Part shown: piece by piece, positions 17,341 to 26,765 of the stretch
How the letters are laid out: each line of letters starts with the position of its first letter
Position numbering within the stretch: the first letter of the stretch is position 1
Assembly (NCBI RefSeq): GCF_003284895.1
Contig: NZ_QMDV01000002.1
Coordinates: 372,001-436,000 of the forward strand
Reading direction: 5' to 3'
Source of the DNA: Pontibacter arcticus
Lineage (GTDB): Bacteria; Bacteroidota; Bacteroidia; Cytophagales; Hymenobacteraceae
Length of the DNA stretch: 64,000 nt
The notes under the pieces: model-generated
What the model was told of the DNA's origin: nothing
The model's input: only the letters and a program-made list of their open reading frames with translations
The model's database searches: none
Translations under genes and position numbers: made by a program

Positions 17341-17380
17341 AAAAGTCCTGCGCTGGAAGAGGCGCAGGACTTTTTGTTTT
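17341..17380 (+). terminator. Terminator of the etfBA-bfn operon
   Basis: AAAGTCCTGCGC and GCGCAGGACTTT arms with an 8-base loop and T-run. Its T-run also supplies the -33 TTTG of the next promoter. Confidence 0.9.
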
Positions 17381-17403
17381 ATGAGATATTAAGTCTACTT
17401 TTG
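17373..17403 (+). promoter_or_regulatory. Promoter of the nucleoside transporter gene
   Basis: TTTG (17373-17376), exactly 19 bases, TACTTTTG (17396-17403); the ATG follows at 17424. The -33 element overlaps the preceding terminator. Confidence 0.75.
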
Positions 17404-17423
17404 GCAAATTTTTTTCCTGATAT

Positions 17424-18725
17424 ATGTTTGATATTCTGAGGGGCGCAATAGGTCTGCTTGTGCTGTTGTCCATTGCTTTTTTATTTTCAAGAAATAGGAA
17501 AGCCATTGATTGGAGGCTTGTAGTATATGGCGTATTGCTGCAGATCCTGTTTGGTGTACTGGTTACCAAAGTGCCTTTTGTGGCGGATGGCTTTGCTTTT
17601 GTAAGTAAACTATTTGTTAAACTGCTGGGCTTTTCGCAGGAAGGCGCAAAATTTCTGTTCGGTAACCTCGCAGATCCTGCTCAGAATGGTGGCCTTGGCT
17701 TTATTTTCGCCTTTTCCGTTTTGCCTACTATCATTTTCTTCTCTACTGTTTCGTCGGGTTTATACTACCTGGGTATACTTCAGAAGATGGTGTACGGTAT
17801 TGCCTGGATCATGTCGAAAGGCATGCGCTTATCCGGAGCAGAAAGCTTATCTGCAGCAGGAAATATATTTTTAGGCCAGACAGAAGCACCTCTGTTGGTG
17901 CGTCCGTTTATTGGCCGCATGACCAAATCAGAACTAATGTGCCTGATGACGGGTGGTATGGCCACATTGGCTGGAGGTGTACTGGCCGCTTATGTTGCTT
18001 TTTTAGGTGGAGATGATCCGGCACAGCAGGCCGTTTTTGCCGCACACTTACTAACAGCCTCTGTCATGAACGCACCGGCAGGTATTGTTTTGGCTAAAAT
18101 TTTAGTACCGGAAACCGAGCAGGATAAAATCAATACAGGCTTGGAAGTGAATAAAGAGCAGTTAGGCGTGAATATTATTGATGCCTTATCGCGTGGTGCT
18201 GCCGATGGTTTAAAACTGGCCGTGAATGTGGGAGGGATGCTATTGGCTTTTATCGCAGTAATTGCATTGCTAAACTATATGCTGATCAAATTAGGATCGG
18301 TTACAGGCCTGAACGAGATGGTGGTTGCCAGCACAAACGGGCAATTCAGCGGGTTTTCGTTCCAGTACATATTGGGTCAGATCTTTCGGGTATTCGCCTT
18401 TATAATGGGGGTGCCGTGGGCTGAAACATTACAGGTAGGAAGTTTGCTTGGCCAGAAAACAGCCATCAACGAGTTTGTTGCTTACCTGGACCTGGCCAAC
18501 ATGAAAGCTAATAACATGCTATCGCCAAAATCAATTGTAATGGCTACGTATGCGCTTTGTGGTTTTTCAAACTTTAGTTCTATTGCCATTCAGGTGGGTG
18601 GTATCGGAAGTATGGCACCAAACCAACAGGGCAATATTTCCAAACTAGGACTGCTATCCCTTTTGGGAGCATCCATTGCCTGTATGATGTCTGCTACTAT
18701 TGCAGGGGCTTTGTTTTCGGTATAA
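17424..18725 (+). CDS. Concentrative nucleoside transporter, NupC family
   Basis: 433-aa inner-membrane symporter that imports nucleosides with Na+ or H+. It has three N-terminal membrane segments, then the family core with SAAGNIFLGQTEAPLLVRPF (about 143-162) and MTGGMATLAGGVLAAYVAF, and in the second half MNAPAGIVLAKILVPE and ALCGFSNFSSIAIQVGGIG. These repeat-related motifs define the CNT/NupC family. Its own promoter and a terminator indicate a single-gene unit. Substrate range and coupling ion are not evident. Confidence 0.93.
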   Translation: MFDILRGAIGLLVLLSIAFLFSRNRKAIDWRLVVYGVLLQILFGVLVTKVPFVADGFAFVSKLFVKLLGFSQEGAKFLFGNLADPAQNGGLGFIFAFSVLPTIIFFSTVSSGLYYLGILQKMVYGIAWIMSKGMRLSGAESLSAAGNIFLGQTEAPLLVRPFIGRMTKSELMCLMTGGMATLAGGVLAAYVAFLGGDDPAQQAVFAAHLLTASVMNAPAGIVLAKILVPETEQDKINTGLEVNKEQLGVNIIDALSRGAADGLKLAVNVGGMLLAFIAVIALLNYMLIKLGSVTGLNEMVVASTNGQFSGFSFQYILGQIFRVFAFIMGVPWAETLQVGSLLGQKTAINEFVAYLDLANMKANNMLSPKSIVMATYALCGFSNFSSIAIQVGGIGSMAPNQQGNISKLGLLSLLGASIACMMSATIAGALFSV

Positions 18726-18734
18726 ACTAAACAA

Positions 18735-18790
18735 CCTATAAAGTATAAAAGGCCATGTATTCAGTTACATGGCCTTTTATATTTTATAGG
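18735..18790. terminator. Long bidirectional terminator with AAGTATA motif
   Basis: CCTATAAAGTATAAAAGG continuing into GCCATGTA pairs with the complement ending at 18790: about 25 bp with one mismatch and a short loop. It lies between the convergent nucleoside transporter and mlaF. A further TTTATACTTT lies just beyond it. Confidence 0.85.
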
Positions 18791-18820
18791 TTTATACTTT
18801 AAGTCAGCTCAAAGTATAAC

Positions 18821-19588
18821 TTACATACTGCTGTTGTCTTCTACCTTTTTTGCGTCGCGCATCAGCCTGTTCGAGAAGATAAACTCATTCAACTCTTTTA
18901 CATCTGTATCCAGAATTTCGTCGCGCGTGCCTTCCCAAAGCTTTTTCCCTTCGAACAAGAACATGATCTTATCACCGATCTCAATTACCGAGTTCATATC
19001 ATGGGTTACAATGATGGTGGTAATGTTATACTCTTGCGTGATCTCCAGAATCAGTTCATCAATCTTGAGTGAAGTTTGCGGGTCCAGGCCGGAGTTAGGT
19101 TCGTCGCAGAACAGGTAGGTACAGTTAGGCGCAATGGCCCGGGCAATACCGACACGCTTTTTCATACCACCACTTATCTCGGCTGGCATTTTTTTGTTGG
19201 CATTTTCTAAGCCAACACGTTGCAGGCAAAAGTTAACACGGTCCATGCGCTCACTCTTGTTCATGTCGGTCAGCATTTTCAACGGAAACTCCACGTTTTG
19301 TTCTACCGTCATGGAGTCGAATAAGGCCGACCCCTGAAATAACATGCCTATTTTACGGCGTATTTCCTGCTTGATATCGAGTTTGCTGTTCGTGAAGTAG
19401 GTACCATCAAAGGTAACACTGCCCACATCCGGCTTTATAAGGCCCACAATGCACTTTAGCAGCACACTTTTACCCGTGCCGCTGGCGCCGAGCAGCAGGT
19501 TGGTTTTACCTGCTTCAAACACGCCACTTACACCGTCGAGTACCTTCTTATCACCAAAGGTCTTTTGTATGTTATGTATTTCAATCAT
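18821..19588 (-). CDS. mlaF: ABC transporter ATP-binding protein, MlaF family
   Basis: 255-aa ATPase of an MCE-type lipid transporter that moves phospholipids between the inner and outer membranes. Walker A is GASGTGKS (34-41), the signature region EISGGMKKRVGIARA (137-151), and Walker B LFCDEPNSGLDP (159-170). SGGMKKR in place of SGGQ-x-R is the hallmark of MlaF/TTG2A ATPases. It follows mlaE by 17 bases on the same strand. No MCE/MlaD gene follows; the next gene is convergent. Confidence 0.9.
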   Translation of the reverse strand: MIEIHNIQKTFGDKKVLDGVSGVFEAGKTNLLLGASGTGKSVLLKCIVGLIKPDVGSVTFDGTYFTNSKLDIKQEIRRKIGMLFQGSALFDSMTVEQNVEFPLKMLTDMNKSERMDRVNFCLQRVGLENANKKMPAEISGGMKKRVGIARAIAPNCTYLFCDEPNSGLDPQTSLKIDELILEITQEYNITTIIVTHDMNSVIEIGDKIMFLFEGKKLWEGTRDEILDTDVKELNEFIFSNRLMRDAKKVEDNSSM

Positions 19589-19605
19589 AAAGTAAAGTAT
19601 AAAGC

Positions 19606-20337
19606 TTAAAGCAGCACCTGCGCCAGAATAAAATCAGCGATCAGCACGGCGATAACACTTGTTGTTACCGCGCTGGTACTGGCAGCACCCACTTCTAAAG
19701 CGCCCCCTGAAGTATAATATCCTCTGAAAGAAGAAATTGACGAGATCAGGAATGCAAAAACCACTGACTTGATCAGGGCAAATAAGATGTTGTAAGGAAC
19801 AAAGTCACCACGGATACCCGTGATATACTGAACGGCTGTAATTTCGCCGGATAAAGTACCTGCTACGTAACCGCCTGCGATAGAAAGAAACATGGCAATA
19901 ATGACCAGCATCGGGAATACAAAAAGCGAGGCAATTACTTTAGGAAGCACCAGGTACGAAGCAGAGTTAATCCCCATTACTTCCAGGGCATCTACCTGTT
20001 CGGTAATTTGCATGGTACCCAAACCGCCTGCTATACTGGATCCGACTTTACCAGCCAATACAATGGAGGTAATGGTAGGGGCAAGCTCAAGAATGGTCAT
20101 TTCGCGAACCATAAACCCGATAGTAGAGCGAGGGATCAGGGCGCTTGTTAAGTTATAAGATACCTGTACACAGGTTACCGCACCTATAAAAGTGGATACG
20201 ATCGCGACAATGACAATCGAGTTGATCCCGATCAGAATTGCTTCGTCTATGGTTCTGTTAAAGAGGATGCGGGGCGACTCTCCACGAAAGAAGAGACTGG
20301 ACATAAAAAGGATGTACTTTCCGAATTGTTGCAACAT
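19606..20337 (-). CDS. mlaE: ABC transporter permease, MlaE family
   Basis: 243-aa inner-membrane permease partner of MlaF. The family block VREMTILELAPTITSIVLAGKVGSSIAGGLGTMQITEQVDAL lies at about 83-127 (read in parts), followed by IASLFVFPMLVIIAMFLSIAGGYVAG and two more C-terminal membrane segments. First gene of a two-gene operon with mlaF. It is divergent from the short-chain dehydrogenase gene, sharing a 114-base AT-rich intergenic region. Confidence 0.92.
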   Translation of the reverse strand: MLQQFGKYILFMSSLFFRGESPRILFNRTIDEAILIGINSIVIVAIVSTFIGAVTCVQVSYNLTSALIPRSTIGFMVREMTILELAPTITSIVLAGKVGSSIAGGLGTMQITEQVDALEVMGINSASYLVLPKVIASLFVFPMLVIIAMFLSIAGGYVAGTLSGEITAVQYITGIRGDFVPYNILFALIKSVVFAFLISSISSFRGYYTSGGALEVGAASTSAVTTSVIAVLIADFILAQVLL

Positions 20338-20451
20338 AAGATGCCGTCAGGCCTGTTAAATGAAGGTTTTCGATGTTGTTTAAACTACATTTATAGTATT
20401 AATACCTATATTACGGTAAAAATTGCAAAACATATAAATCAATACATATTT

Positions 20452-21159
20452 ATGCAGCGATACATACTGGTAACAGGCGGAACCAAAGGTATTGGCAGGG
20501 CAGTAGTAGAGCAATTTGCCAAAGAAGGTTTCCATATTATTACCTGTTCCCGAAACGAAAAGGAATTACAAAAGTTGAAGCTGGATATAGAGCAAAGCTA
20601 TACTTTTTCTAAAGTTTTTTACCAGGCTGCTGATCTAAGTGATACGAATTCACTTAACGGCTTTATTAAGTATGTTAAAGGTCTTTCTGTAAAGATCGAT
20701 ATACTTGTGAATAACAGCGGGCTTTTTATTCCGGGCAAAATACACGAAGAAAATGACCAGGCGCTCCCTTTCATGATCAATACCAATCTGTACAGCGCCT
20801 ATTATTTATCCAAGGCATTGATACCGGACATGATCAGGCTACGCGACGGACATATTTTTAACATGTGTTCTACTGCCAGTATCACGCCTTATACCAACGG
20901 GGGTTCTTACTGTATATCCAAGTATGCCCTGTATGGCATGACCAAGGTATTGCGCGAAGAATTAAAGGAACATAATGTGCGTGTAACGGCCATACTTCCG
21001 GGTGCTACCTTAACGGCCAGCTGGGAAGGGGTAGACTTGCCGCCGGAGCGGTTCATGAAGTCAGAAGACGTTGCCATGGCCATCTGGGGAGCCTGGAATA
21101 TGTCGCCTAACAGTGTGGTAGAAGAGATTCTGATCAGGCCACAGTTAGGGGATATTTAA
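20452..21159 (+). CDS. Short-chain dehydrogenase/reductase
   Basis: 235-aa NAD(P)-dependent Rossmann oxidoreductase. The cofactor motif TGGTKGIG lies at residues 7-14, NNSG follows at the usual place, and the active site has a serine in CSTASIT and YCISKYALYG (YxxxK). The frame is open upstream to 20326, but the ATG at 20452 puts the first beta strand at the N-terminus as expected. Classical SDR length. It resembles the next gene and may be its paralogue. Substrate unknown. Confidence 0.85.
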   Translation: MQRYILVTGGTKGIGRAVVEQFAKEGFHIITCSRNEKELQKLKLDIEQSYTFSKVFYQAADLSDTNSLNGFIKYVKGLSVKIDILVNNSGLFIPGKIHEENDQALPFMINTNLYSAYYLSKALIPDMIRLRDGHIFNMCSTASITPYTNGGSYCISKYALYGMTKVLREELKEHNVRVTAILPGATLTASWEGVDLPPERFMKSEDVAMAIWGAWNMSPNSVVEEILIRPQLGDI

Positions 21160-21254
21160 TAAATTATTAAATCGTTGATTTTCAAATTGTTGAACTGATA
21201 TAATGTTGTAATCAGAAGTTACTGTTTAACGTTCAACCATACTATATTATAATA

Positions 21255-21965
21255 ATGGAGCTTAAAGATAAAATTGCCATTGTAACAGGCGTAAGTAAAG
21301 GAATCGGGTTGGCTACGGTTATAGCCTTACTGGATAAAGGAATGAAAGTAGCGGGCTGGGGTCGTACCGCACCCGATCTGCAACACGACAATTTCCTGTT
21401 TATAGAATGCGATGTTCGTTTTGCAGAGTCGGTACAGGCTGCTTTCGACCAGACAATCACGAAATTGGGTACGCATGTTTCGGTACTGGTAAATAATGCC
21501 GGCCTGGGTATTTTCGGGAAGCTCGAAGATATGGCGATTGAGGACTGGAAGCTGATGTTTGAAACCAACGTGAACGGCATTTTTTATAGTTCGCGACTCG
21601 TAATTCCGGGCATGAAGGAGCTGGAAGAAGGCCATATCATTAACATCTGTTCTATAGCCGGGACGACGGGCGTAGAAGGTATGTCTGGGTATAGCGGCAG
21701 CAAGCACGCTGTAAGAGGCATCTCCCAATCGCTTTACAAAGAAGTGCGGGAGTATGGCGTTAAAGTAACCTGCATCTATCCGGGCTCTGTTAAAACCAAC
21801 TTCTTCGATAACATTGATAGCGTAACGGTAAGCGACAACATGATGCGCCCGGAAGATATTGCATCTACCATTGTGCACGCACTGGAATCGCATGCCAATT
21901 ACCACCATGTGGATATAGAAGTAAGGCCGCTGATGCCGAAAGGAAGAAAGCAAAAAGAAAGCTAG
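21255..21965 (+). CDS. Short-chain dehydrogenase/reductase
   Basis: 236-aa classical SDR with TGVSKGIG cofactor motif (about 10-17), NNAG, the active-site serine in ICSIAGTTG and YSGSK (YxxxK). The C-terminus (VDIEVRPLMPKGRKQKES) is of the type seen in YdfG-like enzymes. It lies 95 bases after another SDR and 65 bases before gldA; shared regulation is possible but not shown. Specificity cannot be read from the sequence. Confidence 0.86.
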   Translation: MELKDKIAIVTGVSKGIGLATVIALLDKGMKVAGWGRTAPDLQHDNFLFIECDVRFAESVQAAFDQTITKLGTHVSVLVNNAGLGIFGKLEDMAIEDWKLMFETNVNGIFYSSRLVIPGMKELEEGHIINICSIAGTTGVEGMSGYSGSKHAVRGISQSLYKEVREYGVKVTCIYPGSVKTNFFDNIDSVTVSDNMMRPEDIASTIVHALESHANYHHVDIEVRPLMPKGRKQKES

Positions 21966-22030
21966 TTCTTTTAGGGTTAGCTACCAGCCTGAATGAACAA
22001 TTTGAAGTATAAAAATAAGCAGCTACCAAT

Positions 22031-22945
22031 TTGTCAGTAGAAGTAAAAGATTTAACCAAGACTTTCGGGGCGCAGCATGCTGTAGATAATATTTCGTTTA
22101 CAGTGGAGCAGGGGCAGATTCTGGGTTTCCTGGGGCCAAACGGTGCCGGTAAATCCACTACCATGAAAATGGCTACCTGCTACCTGCCACCCACTGCCGG
22201 AACCATACTTGTAAATGGTTACGATGTAGTGGAGCAACCGCTGGATGTTAGGCGCCATGTAGGCTATCTGCCGGAGCATAACCCGCTTTACCTGGATATG
22301 TATGTGCACGAGTATCTGCAGTTTGTGGCCTCGGTGTATGGTATAAAAGGCAGCAAAGCCAGCGCCCGTGTAAAGGAAATGGTAGACCTTTGCGGCCTCA
22401 CGCTCGAACAAAATAAAAAGATCGGAGCCTTATCTAAAGGGTACCGGCAACGGGTCGGGCTGGCGCAGGCGCTGGTGCACGATCCGCAAGTGCTTATACT
22501 GGATGAACCAACCACTGGCCTGGACCCCAACCAGATCGTGGAAATCCGGGCGCTGATAAAACGCATCGGCCAGAATAAAACCGTTATTTTCTCCACGCAT
22601 ATTATGCAGGAAGTTACCGCTATCTGCGATCGGGTGATCATTATTAACCGGGGTAGTTTGGTAGCCAACAGTGATGTGGCCAGCCTGCAGGCCAGTGATA
22701 AGAGCGAGAAAGTAACGCTGGTTGAGTTCGAACAAACCATTGACCAGACTGCGCTGCAAAGTATACCGGGCGTGTTAAAGGTAAGTATAGCCGAGAATCA
22801 TACTTACCGTATCACCTCCGATAAAAATGCCGACATCCGTTCCAGCATTTTCCGGATTGCCGCCGAGTATAACTGGCCGTTGGTTGGCCTGCGCCAGGAA
22901 GAAAATTCATTTGAAAAAATATTCCAGGATTTAACAAAAAATTAG
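22031..22945 (+). CDS. gldA: Gliding motility-associated ABC transporter ATP-binding subunit GldA
   Basis: 304-aa ATPase of the GldA-GldF-GldG complex, found in gliding Bacteroidota and also in many non-gliders. Walker A is GPNGAGKS (35-42), signature LSKGYRQR (134-141), Walker B LILDEP (155-160), then TTGLDP. Translation appears to start at TTG (22031), which gives the family N-terminus MSVEVKDLTKTFG; no ATG serves. The C-terminal 90 residues are the usual ABC-2 exporter extension. gldF follows after about 100 bases that contain a heptamer repeat array. Confidence 0.9.
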   Translation: MSVEVKDLTKTFGAQHAVDNISFTVEQGQILGFLGPNGAGKSTTMKMATCYLPPTAGTILVNGYDVVEQPLDVRRHVGYLPEHNPLYLDMYVHEYLQFVASVYGIKGSKASARVKEMVDLCGLTLEQNKKIGALSKGYRQRVGLAQALVHDPQVLILDEPTTGLDPNQIVEIRALIKRIGQNKTVIFSTHIMQEVTAICDRVIIINRGSLVANSDVASLQASDKSEKVTLVEFEQTIDQTALQSIPGVLKVSIAENHTYRITSDKNADIRSSIFRIAAEYNWPLVGLRQEENSFEKIFQDLTKN

Positions 22946-23009
22946 AAGCAAAAATTATAGAATATAAATTAAAGTGGGACTGTAGCTGGAGATATAAGCT
23001 TAAAAACCC

Positions 23010-23040
23010 ATTCGTAATTCGTAATTCATAATTCGTAATT
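23010..23040. repeat. Heptamer tandem repeat, ATTCGTA family, before gldF
   Basis: Four in-register seven-base units, ATTCGTA, ATTCGTA, ATTCATA, ATTCGTA, then a partial ATT. The array ends six bases before the gldF start codon, in the place of a ribosome binding site. Confidence 0.85.
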
Positions 23041-23046
23041 AAAAAG

Positions 23047-23775
23047 ATGCTTGCGATATTAAAAAAAGAATTTAACGGCTTCCTGAATTCCCTTATTGCT
23101 TATATTGTGATCACGGTATTTCTGGTGGCGATCGGGATGTTTATGTGGGTATTTCCGGAGAGCAGTGTGCTGGAGTATGGCTTTGCCGATCTGCAGACCC
23201 TGTTTAACATGGCGCCCTGGCTTTTCCTGTTCCTGATTCCGGCTATTACAATGCGCACTTTTGCAGAAGAAAAACGTGAAGGAACCATTGAGCTGCTACT
23301 GACTAAACCTATTACAGATCTGCAACTTATACTTGGTAAGTACTTTGCAGCTTTGTTGCTGGCTATTTTTGCCTTGCTGCCTACCTTGCTCTATTATTTT
23401 TCGGTTTATAAACTGGGCAACCCTGCCGGTAACATTGATTCTGCTGCAGTGGTAGGTTCATACTTGGGGCTGGTTTTTCTGGCGGGTGTTTTTTGTGCCA
23501 TCGGTGTTTTTGCGTCCTCCGTTTCAGATAATCAGATAATTTCTTTTGTGATCGCGGTTTTCTTGTGCTACATCATTTATACTGGTTTTGATCTGATCGC
23601 GTCCGTTCCGGTGTGGGGCAGTTATAGCTATCTTATCAGCCAGTTAGGTATTGCCTATCATTACGATGCTATCAGCAAAGGTCTTATCGATTCTCGTGAT
23701 GTTTTATACTTTTTGAGCGTCATCAGCCTTATGATTTTAGGAACCAACCTGGTATTGAGGAGCAGAAAATGGTAA
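23047..23775 (+). CDS. gldF: Gliding motility-associated ABC transporter permease subunit GldF
   Basis: 242-aa ABC-2 type permease with about six membrane segments. Family features are the N-terminus MLAILKKEFNGFLNS, the PAITMRTFAEEKREGTIELLLTKP block (about 64-87) and the C-terminal SLMILGTNLVLRSRKW. It overlaps gldG by seven bases, so translation is coupled. The usual Shine-Dalgarno region is occupied by the ATTCGTA repeat. Works with GldA and GldG in the inner membrane; the transported substrate is not known. Confidence 0.92.
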   Translation: MLAILKKEFNGFLNSLIAYIVITVFLVAIGMFMWVFPESSVLEYGFADLQTLFNMAPWLFLFLIPAITMRTFAEEKREGTIELLLTKPITDLQLILGKYFAALLLAIFALLPTLLYYFSVYKLGNPAGNIDSAAVVGSYLGLVFLAGVFCAIGVFASSVSDNQIISFVIAVFLCYIIYTGFDLIASVPVWGSYSYLISQLGIAYHYDAISKGLIDSRDVLYFLSVISLMILGTNLVLRSRKW

Positions 23776-25469
23776 CGCAACAAGTAACTCCTGCCAAAAG
23801 CAACCGCCAGCGCGACCTGTTAAAATTTGCAGCCTGGATAATTGCCCTTATACTTTTAAATGTAGCGGCGGCTAACTGGTTTTTCAGGCTGGACCTGACC
23901 GAAGACAAACGCTATACCATTGCACCTGTAACCAAACAAATGCTGCAAAGCCTGCCCGATGAAGTGGTGGTGGATGTATACCTGGAAGGTGAATTTCCGG
24001 CTGGCTTTAAACGGCTGCAGCAATCCGTACGCGAAACACTGGATGAATTCCGGATTTACTCCGGCAATAACGTGCGTTTTAACTTTATCAATCCAAATGA
24101 TATTACAGACGAAACGCAGCGTAACGAGTTCATCACCACACTGGCCAGAAAAGGTATAACACCAACCAATTTAAGGGCTACCGAAGATGGCAAACAAGTA
24201 GAACGACTCGTTTTTCCGGGGGCCGTGGTGCGTTACAAAGACAAAGAAGCTACCGTTAACTTCCTGAAAGGAAATTTATCCGCATCTGCAGAGCAACGCC
24301 TGAACCAGTCGGTGGAAGGGATAGAATATGAGCTGGCAACGGGCATCCGGAAAGTGGCTTTCCAGGGAAGTAAAAACATTGGGTACATCATGGGCCATGG
24401 CGAACTGGAGATGGAACAGGTGGCTGATCTGGTAGGTTCGCTTGGTCAGTTCTACCGTGTTGCGCGTGGCGATCTGGCTCAGATTCAATCCTTGCAAGGC
24501 CTCGATCTGATTATTGTTGCTAAACCGACCACCGCCTTTTCGGAGGCCGACAAGTATAAAATCGACCAGTTTGTCATGAACGGGGGCAAAGCAGTTTTCT
24601 TTGTGGATGCCCTGAATGCCAACATGGACAGCGTAGGAGCGGGTGGTATGTTTTCCATACCTTATAACCTGAACCTGGACGACCTGCTGTTCCGGTACGG
24701 TGTGCGCCTGAACGCAACCATGATCATGGACCTGAACTCCGGTTTTATACCAGTGGTAACAGGATACATGGGCGAAAAACCACAGACCGAAATGATCAAC
24801 TGGCGTTTTTACCCGCTGCTCAACAATTTCAGCAAGCACCCCATCACCCGAAACCTGGATGCCGTGTATTCCCGCTTTATCGGCACCATGGATACGGTAC
24901 GGGCCGATGGCATTCGTAAAACGCCGCTGGTTTATACTTCGCAATATTCGCGTATCATCCAGCCACCCGTACCTTTAGCGCTGGAAGAAGCCCGTCTGGA
25001 AGTAAATCCGGCCCTTTTCCAGGCAGGTCCGCAACCGGTAGGCTACCTGCTTGAAGGTAAGTTTACTTCTCTTTTCCGAAATCGTCGGGTGCCTGCAGGT
25101 TTGGCTGGTGCTCAGGTAAAGGAGCAGGGAGTTGAATCTAAAATTGCGGTGTTCCCGGATGGTGATCTGGTGCGCAATGATGTTAATGCGCGCACAGGCC
25201 AGCCTTATGAACTTGGTTTTGACCGGTACAATAACATTACCTTTGCCAACAAAGAACTGGCTTTAAACACCATTCATTACCTGCTGGATGCGGAAGGCCT
25301 GATAAATGTACGGAGCAAAGAAATTCAGTTACGCCCGCTGGATAAAGTGCGTGTAAAAGAAGAAAAGACCTACTGGCAGTTGTTAAACTTAATCATACCG
25401 ATTGCTTTACTTGGTATATTTGGGTTTGTGCGGTTTTACTGGCGCAAGCGAAAGTATACCCGCTTCTAA
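23769..25469 (+). CDS. gldG: Gliding motility-associated ABC transporter subunit GldG
   Basis: 566 aa. One membrane segment near the N-terminus (about 18-40, LLKFAAWIIALILLNVAAA), a large periplasmic DUF4350/ABC_transp_aux domain starting with RLDLTEDKRYTIAPVTKQML, and a C-terminal membrane segment (LLNLIIPIALLGIFGFVRF) with a basic tail. This architecture and length are characteristic of GldG. It starts inside gldF and completes the GldAFG set. Confidence 0.92.
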   Translation: MVTQQVTPAKSNRQRDLLKFAAWIIALILLNVAAANWFFRLDLTEDKRYTIAPVTKQMLQSLPDEVVVDVYLEGEFPAGFKRLQQSVRETLDEFRIYSGNNVRFNFINPNDITDETQRNEFITTLARKGITPTNLRATEDGKQVERLVFPGAVVRYKDKEATVNFLKGNLSASAEQRLNQSVEGIEYELATGIRKVAFQGSKNIGYIMGHGELEMEQVADLVGSLGQFYRVARGDLAQIQSLQGLDLIIVAKPTTAFSEADKYKIDQFVMNGGKAVFFVDALNANMDSVGAGGMFSIPYNLNLDDLLFRYGVRLNATMIMDLNSGFIPVVTGYMGEKPQTEMINWRFYPLLNNFSKHPITRNLDAVYSRFIGTMDTVRADGIRKTPLVYTSQYSRIIQPPVPLALEEARLEVNPALFQAGPQPVGYLLEGKFTSLFRNRRVPAGLAGAQVKEQGVESKIAVFPDGDLVRNDVNARTGQPYELGFDRYNNITFANKELALNTIHYLLDAEGLINVRSKEIQLRPLDKVRVKEEKTYWQLLNLIIPIALLGIFGFVRFYWRKRKYTRF

Positions 25470-25592
25470 AATGGTAAGTTTATACTTGGGCGATTGGTCA
25501 GGTTGAGCTGATTTCAGCTGAAATTTTAGAAATAATACATAAAACTGCGAAAAAGCACAGGCCAATCGCGTAGGAGAAATGCGAAAAAGTTA

Positions 25593-25600
25593 TAACTTTG
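25593..25600 (+). promoter_or_regulatory. -7 promoter element of dnaN
   Basis: TAACTTTG, an exact TANNTTTG match 26 bases before the dnaN ATG. No convincing -33 TTG at the right distance. Confidence 0.45.
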
Positions 25601-25626
25601 CCTGAATAACGTTATAGGTATACCTA

Positions 25627-26751
25627 ATGAAATTTATCGTCTCTTCTTCTGCTTTACTTAAGCAGTTATCCAGCATAAACGGCGTGGTAACCAACAATCC
25701 GGTGGTGCCTATTCTTGAGAACTTCCTGTTCGAGATCAGCGACAGCAAACTGACCATTACGGCCAGCGACCTGGAAACATCCATGATCACGGAACTGGCT
25801 GTTGAAGCACGCGAAAACGGCCGCATTGCAGTGCCAGCCCGCATCCTGCTCGACACGCTCAAAAACCTGCCTGACCAGCCGGTAACGTTTACAATTGACG
25901 AAGAAACCTATACCATCGAAATCAGCTCTTCGAACGGCCGTTACAAGCTGTCTGGTGAGAACGCAACTGATTTCCCGCGTTTACCGGTCGTAAAAGGTGC
26001 CAGCGCAATCGAAATCCCATCGAACGTATTGGCCAGAGCGATCAACAAAACTATTTTTGCAGTAAGCACCGACGAACTTCGCCCTGCCATGACGGGTATT
26101 CTGGTGCAATTACGTGCAGATAACGTAACATTTGTAGCCACAGACGGTCACCGCCTGCTGCGTTACAGACGCACCGATATTACGACAAACCAGGAAGCTT
26201 CCCTGATCATACCACGTAAAGCGTTTACCTTACTTAAATCTACGTTGCCATCCGAAGCAACGAATGTAAGAGTAGAGTTTAACCAGTCTAACGCTTTCTT
26301 CAGCTTCGATAACATCCGTATGATTTGTCGTTTGATTGATGAGCGTTATCCTGATTATGAGAACGTGATCCCGGTTCAGAACCCGAACAAGCTTGTTATC
26401 GATCGTGCTGATCTGTTGAGCTCTGTTAAAAGGATTTCGATTTACTCTAACAAAACAACGCACCAGATTCGCTTAAAACTATCTGGTTCTGAGCTTCAGG
26501 TTTCTGCAGAAGATCTTGATTTCTCGAACGAAGCAAACGAGCGCCTGGCTTGCCAGTACAACGGCGAAGACATGGAGATTGGTTTTAACGCCCGTTTCCT
26601 GAGCGAGATGCTGAACAACATGGATTCTGATGAGATTACCTTCGAGCTATCTACGCCTAACCGTGCCGGCCTTTTAATGCCACTAGCCAACGAAGACAGC
26701 GAAAATGTGCTGATGCTGGTGATGCCGGTTATGCTGAACAACTACGTATAG
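25627..26751 (+). CDS. dnaN: DNA polymerase III beta subunit (sliding clamp)
   Basis: 374-aa ring-forming clamp that tethers the replicative polymerase to DNA. N-terminus MKFIVSSSALLKQLSSINGVV, PVVPILENFLFEI, the FVATDGHRLLRYR segment of the second domain and the C-terminal EDSENVLMLVMPVML match DnaN; three clamp domains of about 120 residues fit the length. It is not next to dnaA, as is usual in this phylum. Single gene, with its own -7 element and terminator. Confidence 0.97.
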   Translation: MKFIVSSSALLKQLSSINGVVTNNPVVPILENFLFEISDSKLTITASDLETSMITELAVEARENGRIAVPARILLDTLKNLPDQPVTFTIDEETYTIEISSSNGRYKLSGENATDFPRLPVVKGASAIEIPSNVLARAINKTIFAVSTDELRPAMTGILVQLRADNVTFVATDGHRLLRYRRTDITTNQEASLIIPRKAFTLLKSTLPSEATNVRVEFNQSNAFFSFDNIRMICRLIDERYPDYENVIPVQNPNKLVIDRADLLSSVKRISIYSNKTTHQIRLKLSGSELQVSAEDLDFSNEANERLACQYNGEDMEIGFNARFLSEMLNNMDSDEITFELSTPNRAGLLMPLANEDSENVLMLVMPVMLNNYV

Positions 26752-26765
26752 ATTCATACTTTATA

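Noticed and set aside
23010..23040. Origin-of-replication iterons near dnaN
   Set aside because: Units are only seven bases, sit inside the gld cluster, and no dnaA gene or DnaA boxes were seen.
22031..25469. Proof that the organism glides
   Set aside because: gldA, gldF, gldG and gldC also occur in non-gliding Bacteroidota, so motility cannot be concluded.
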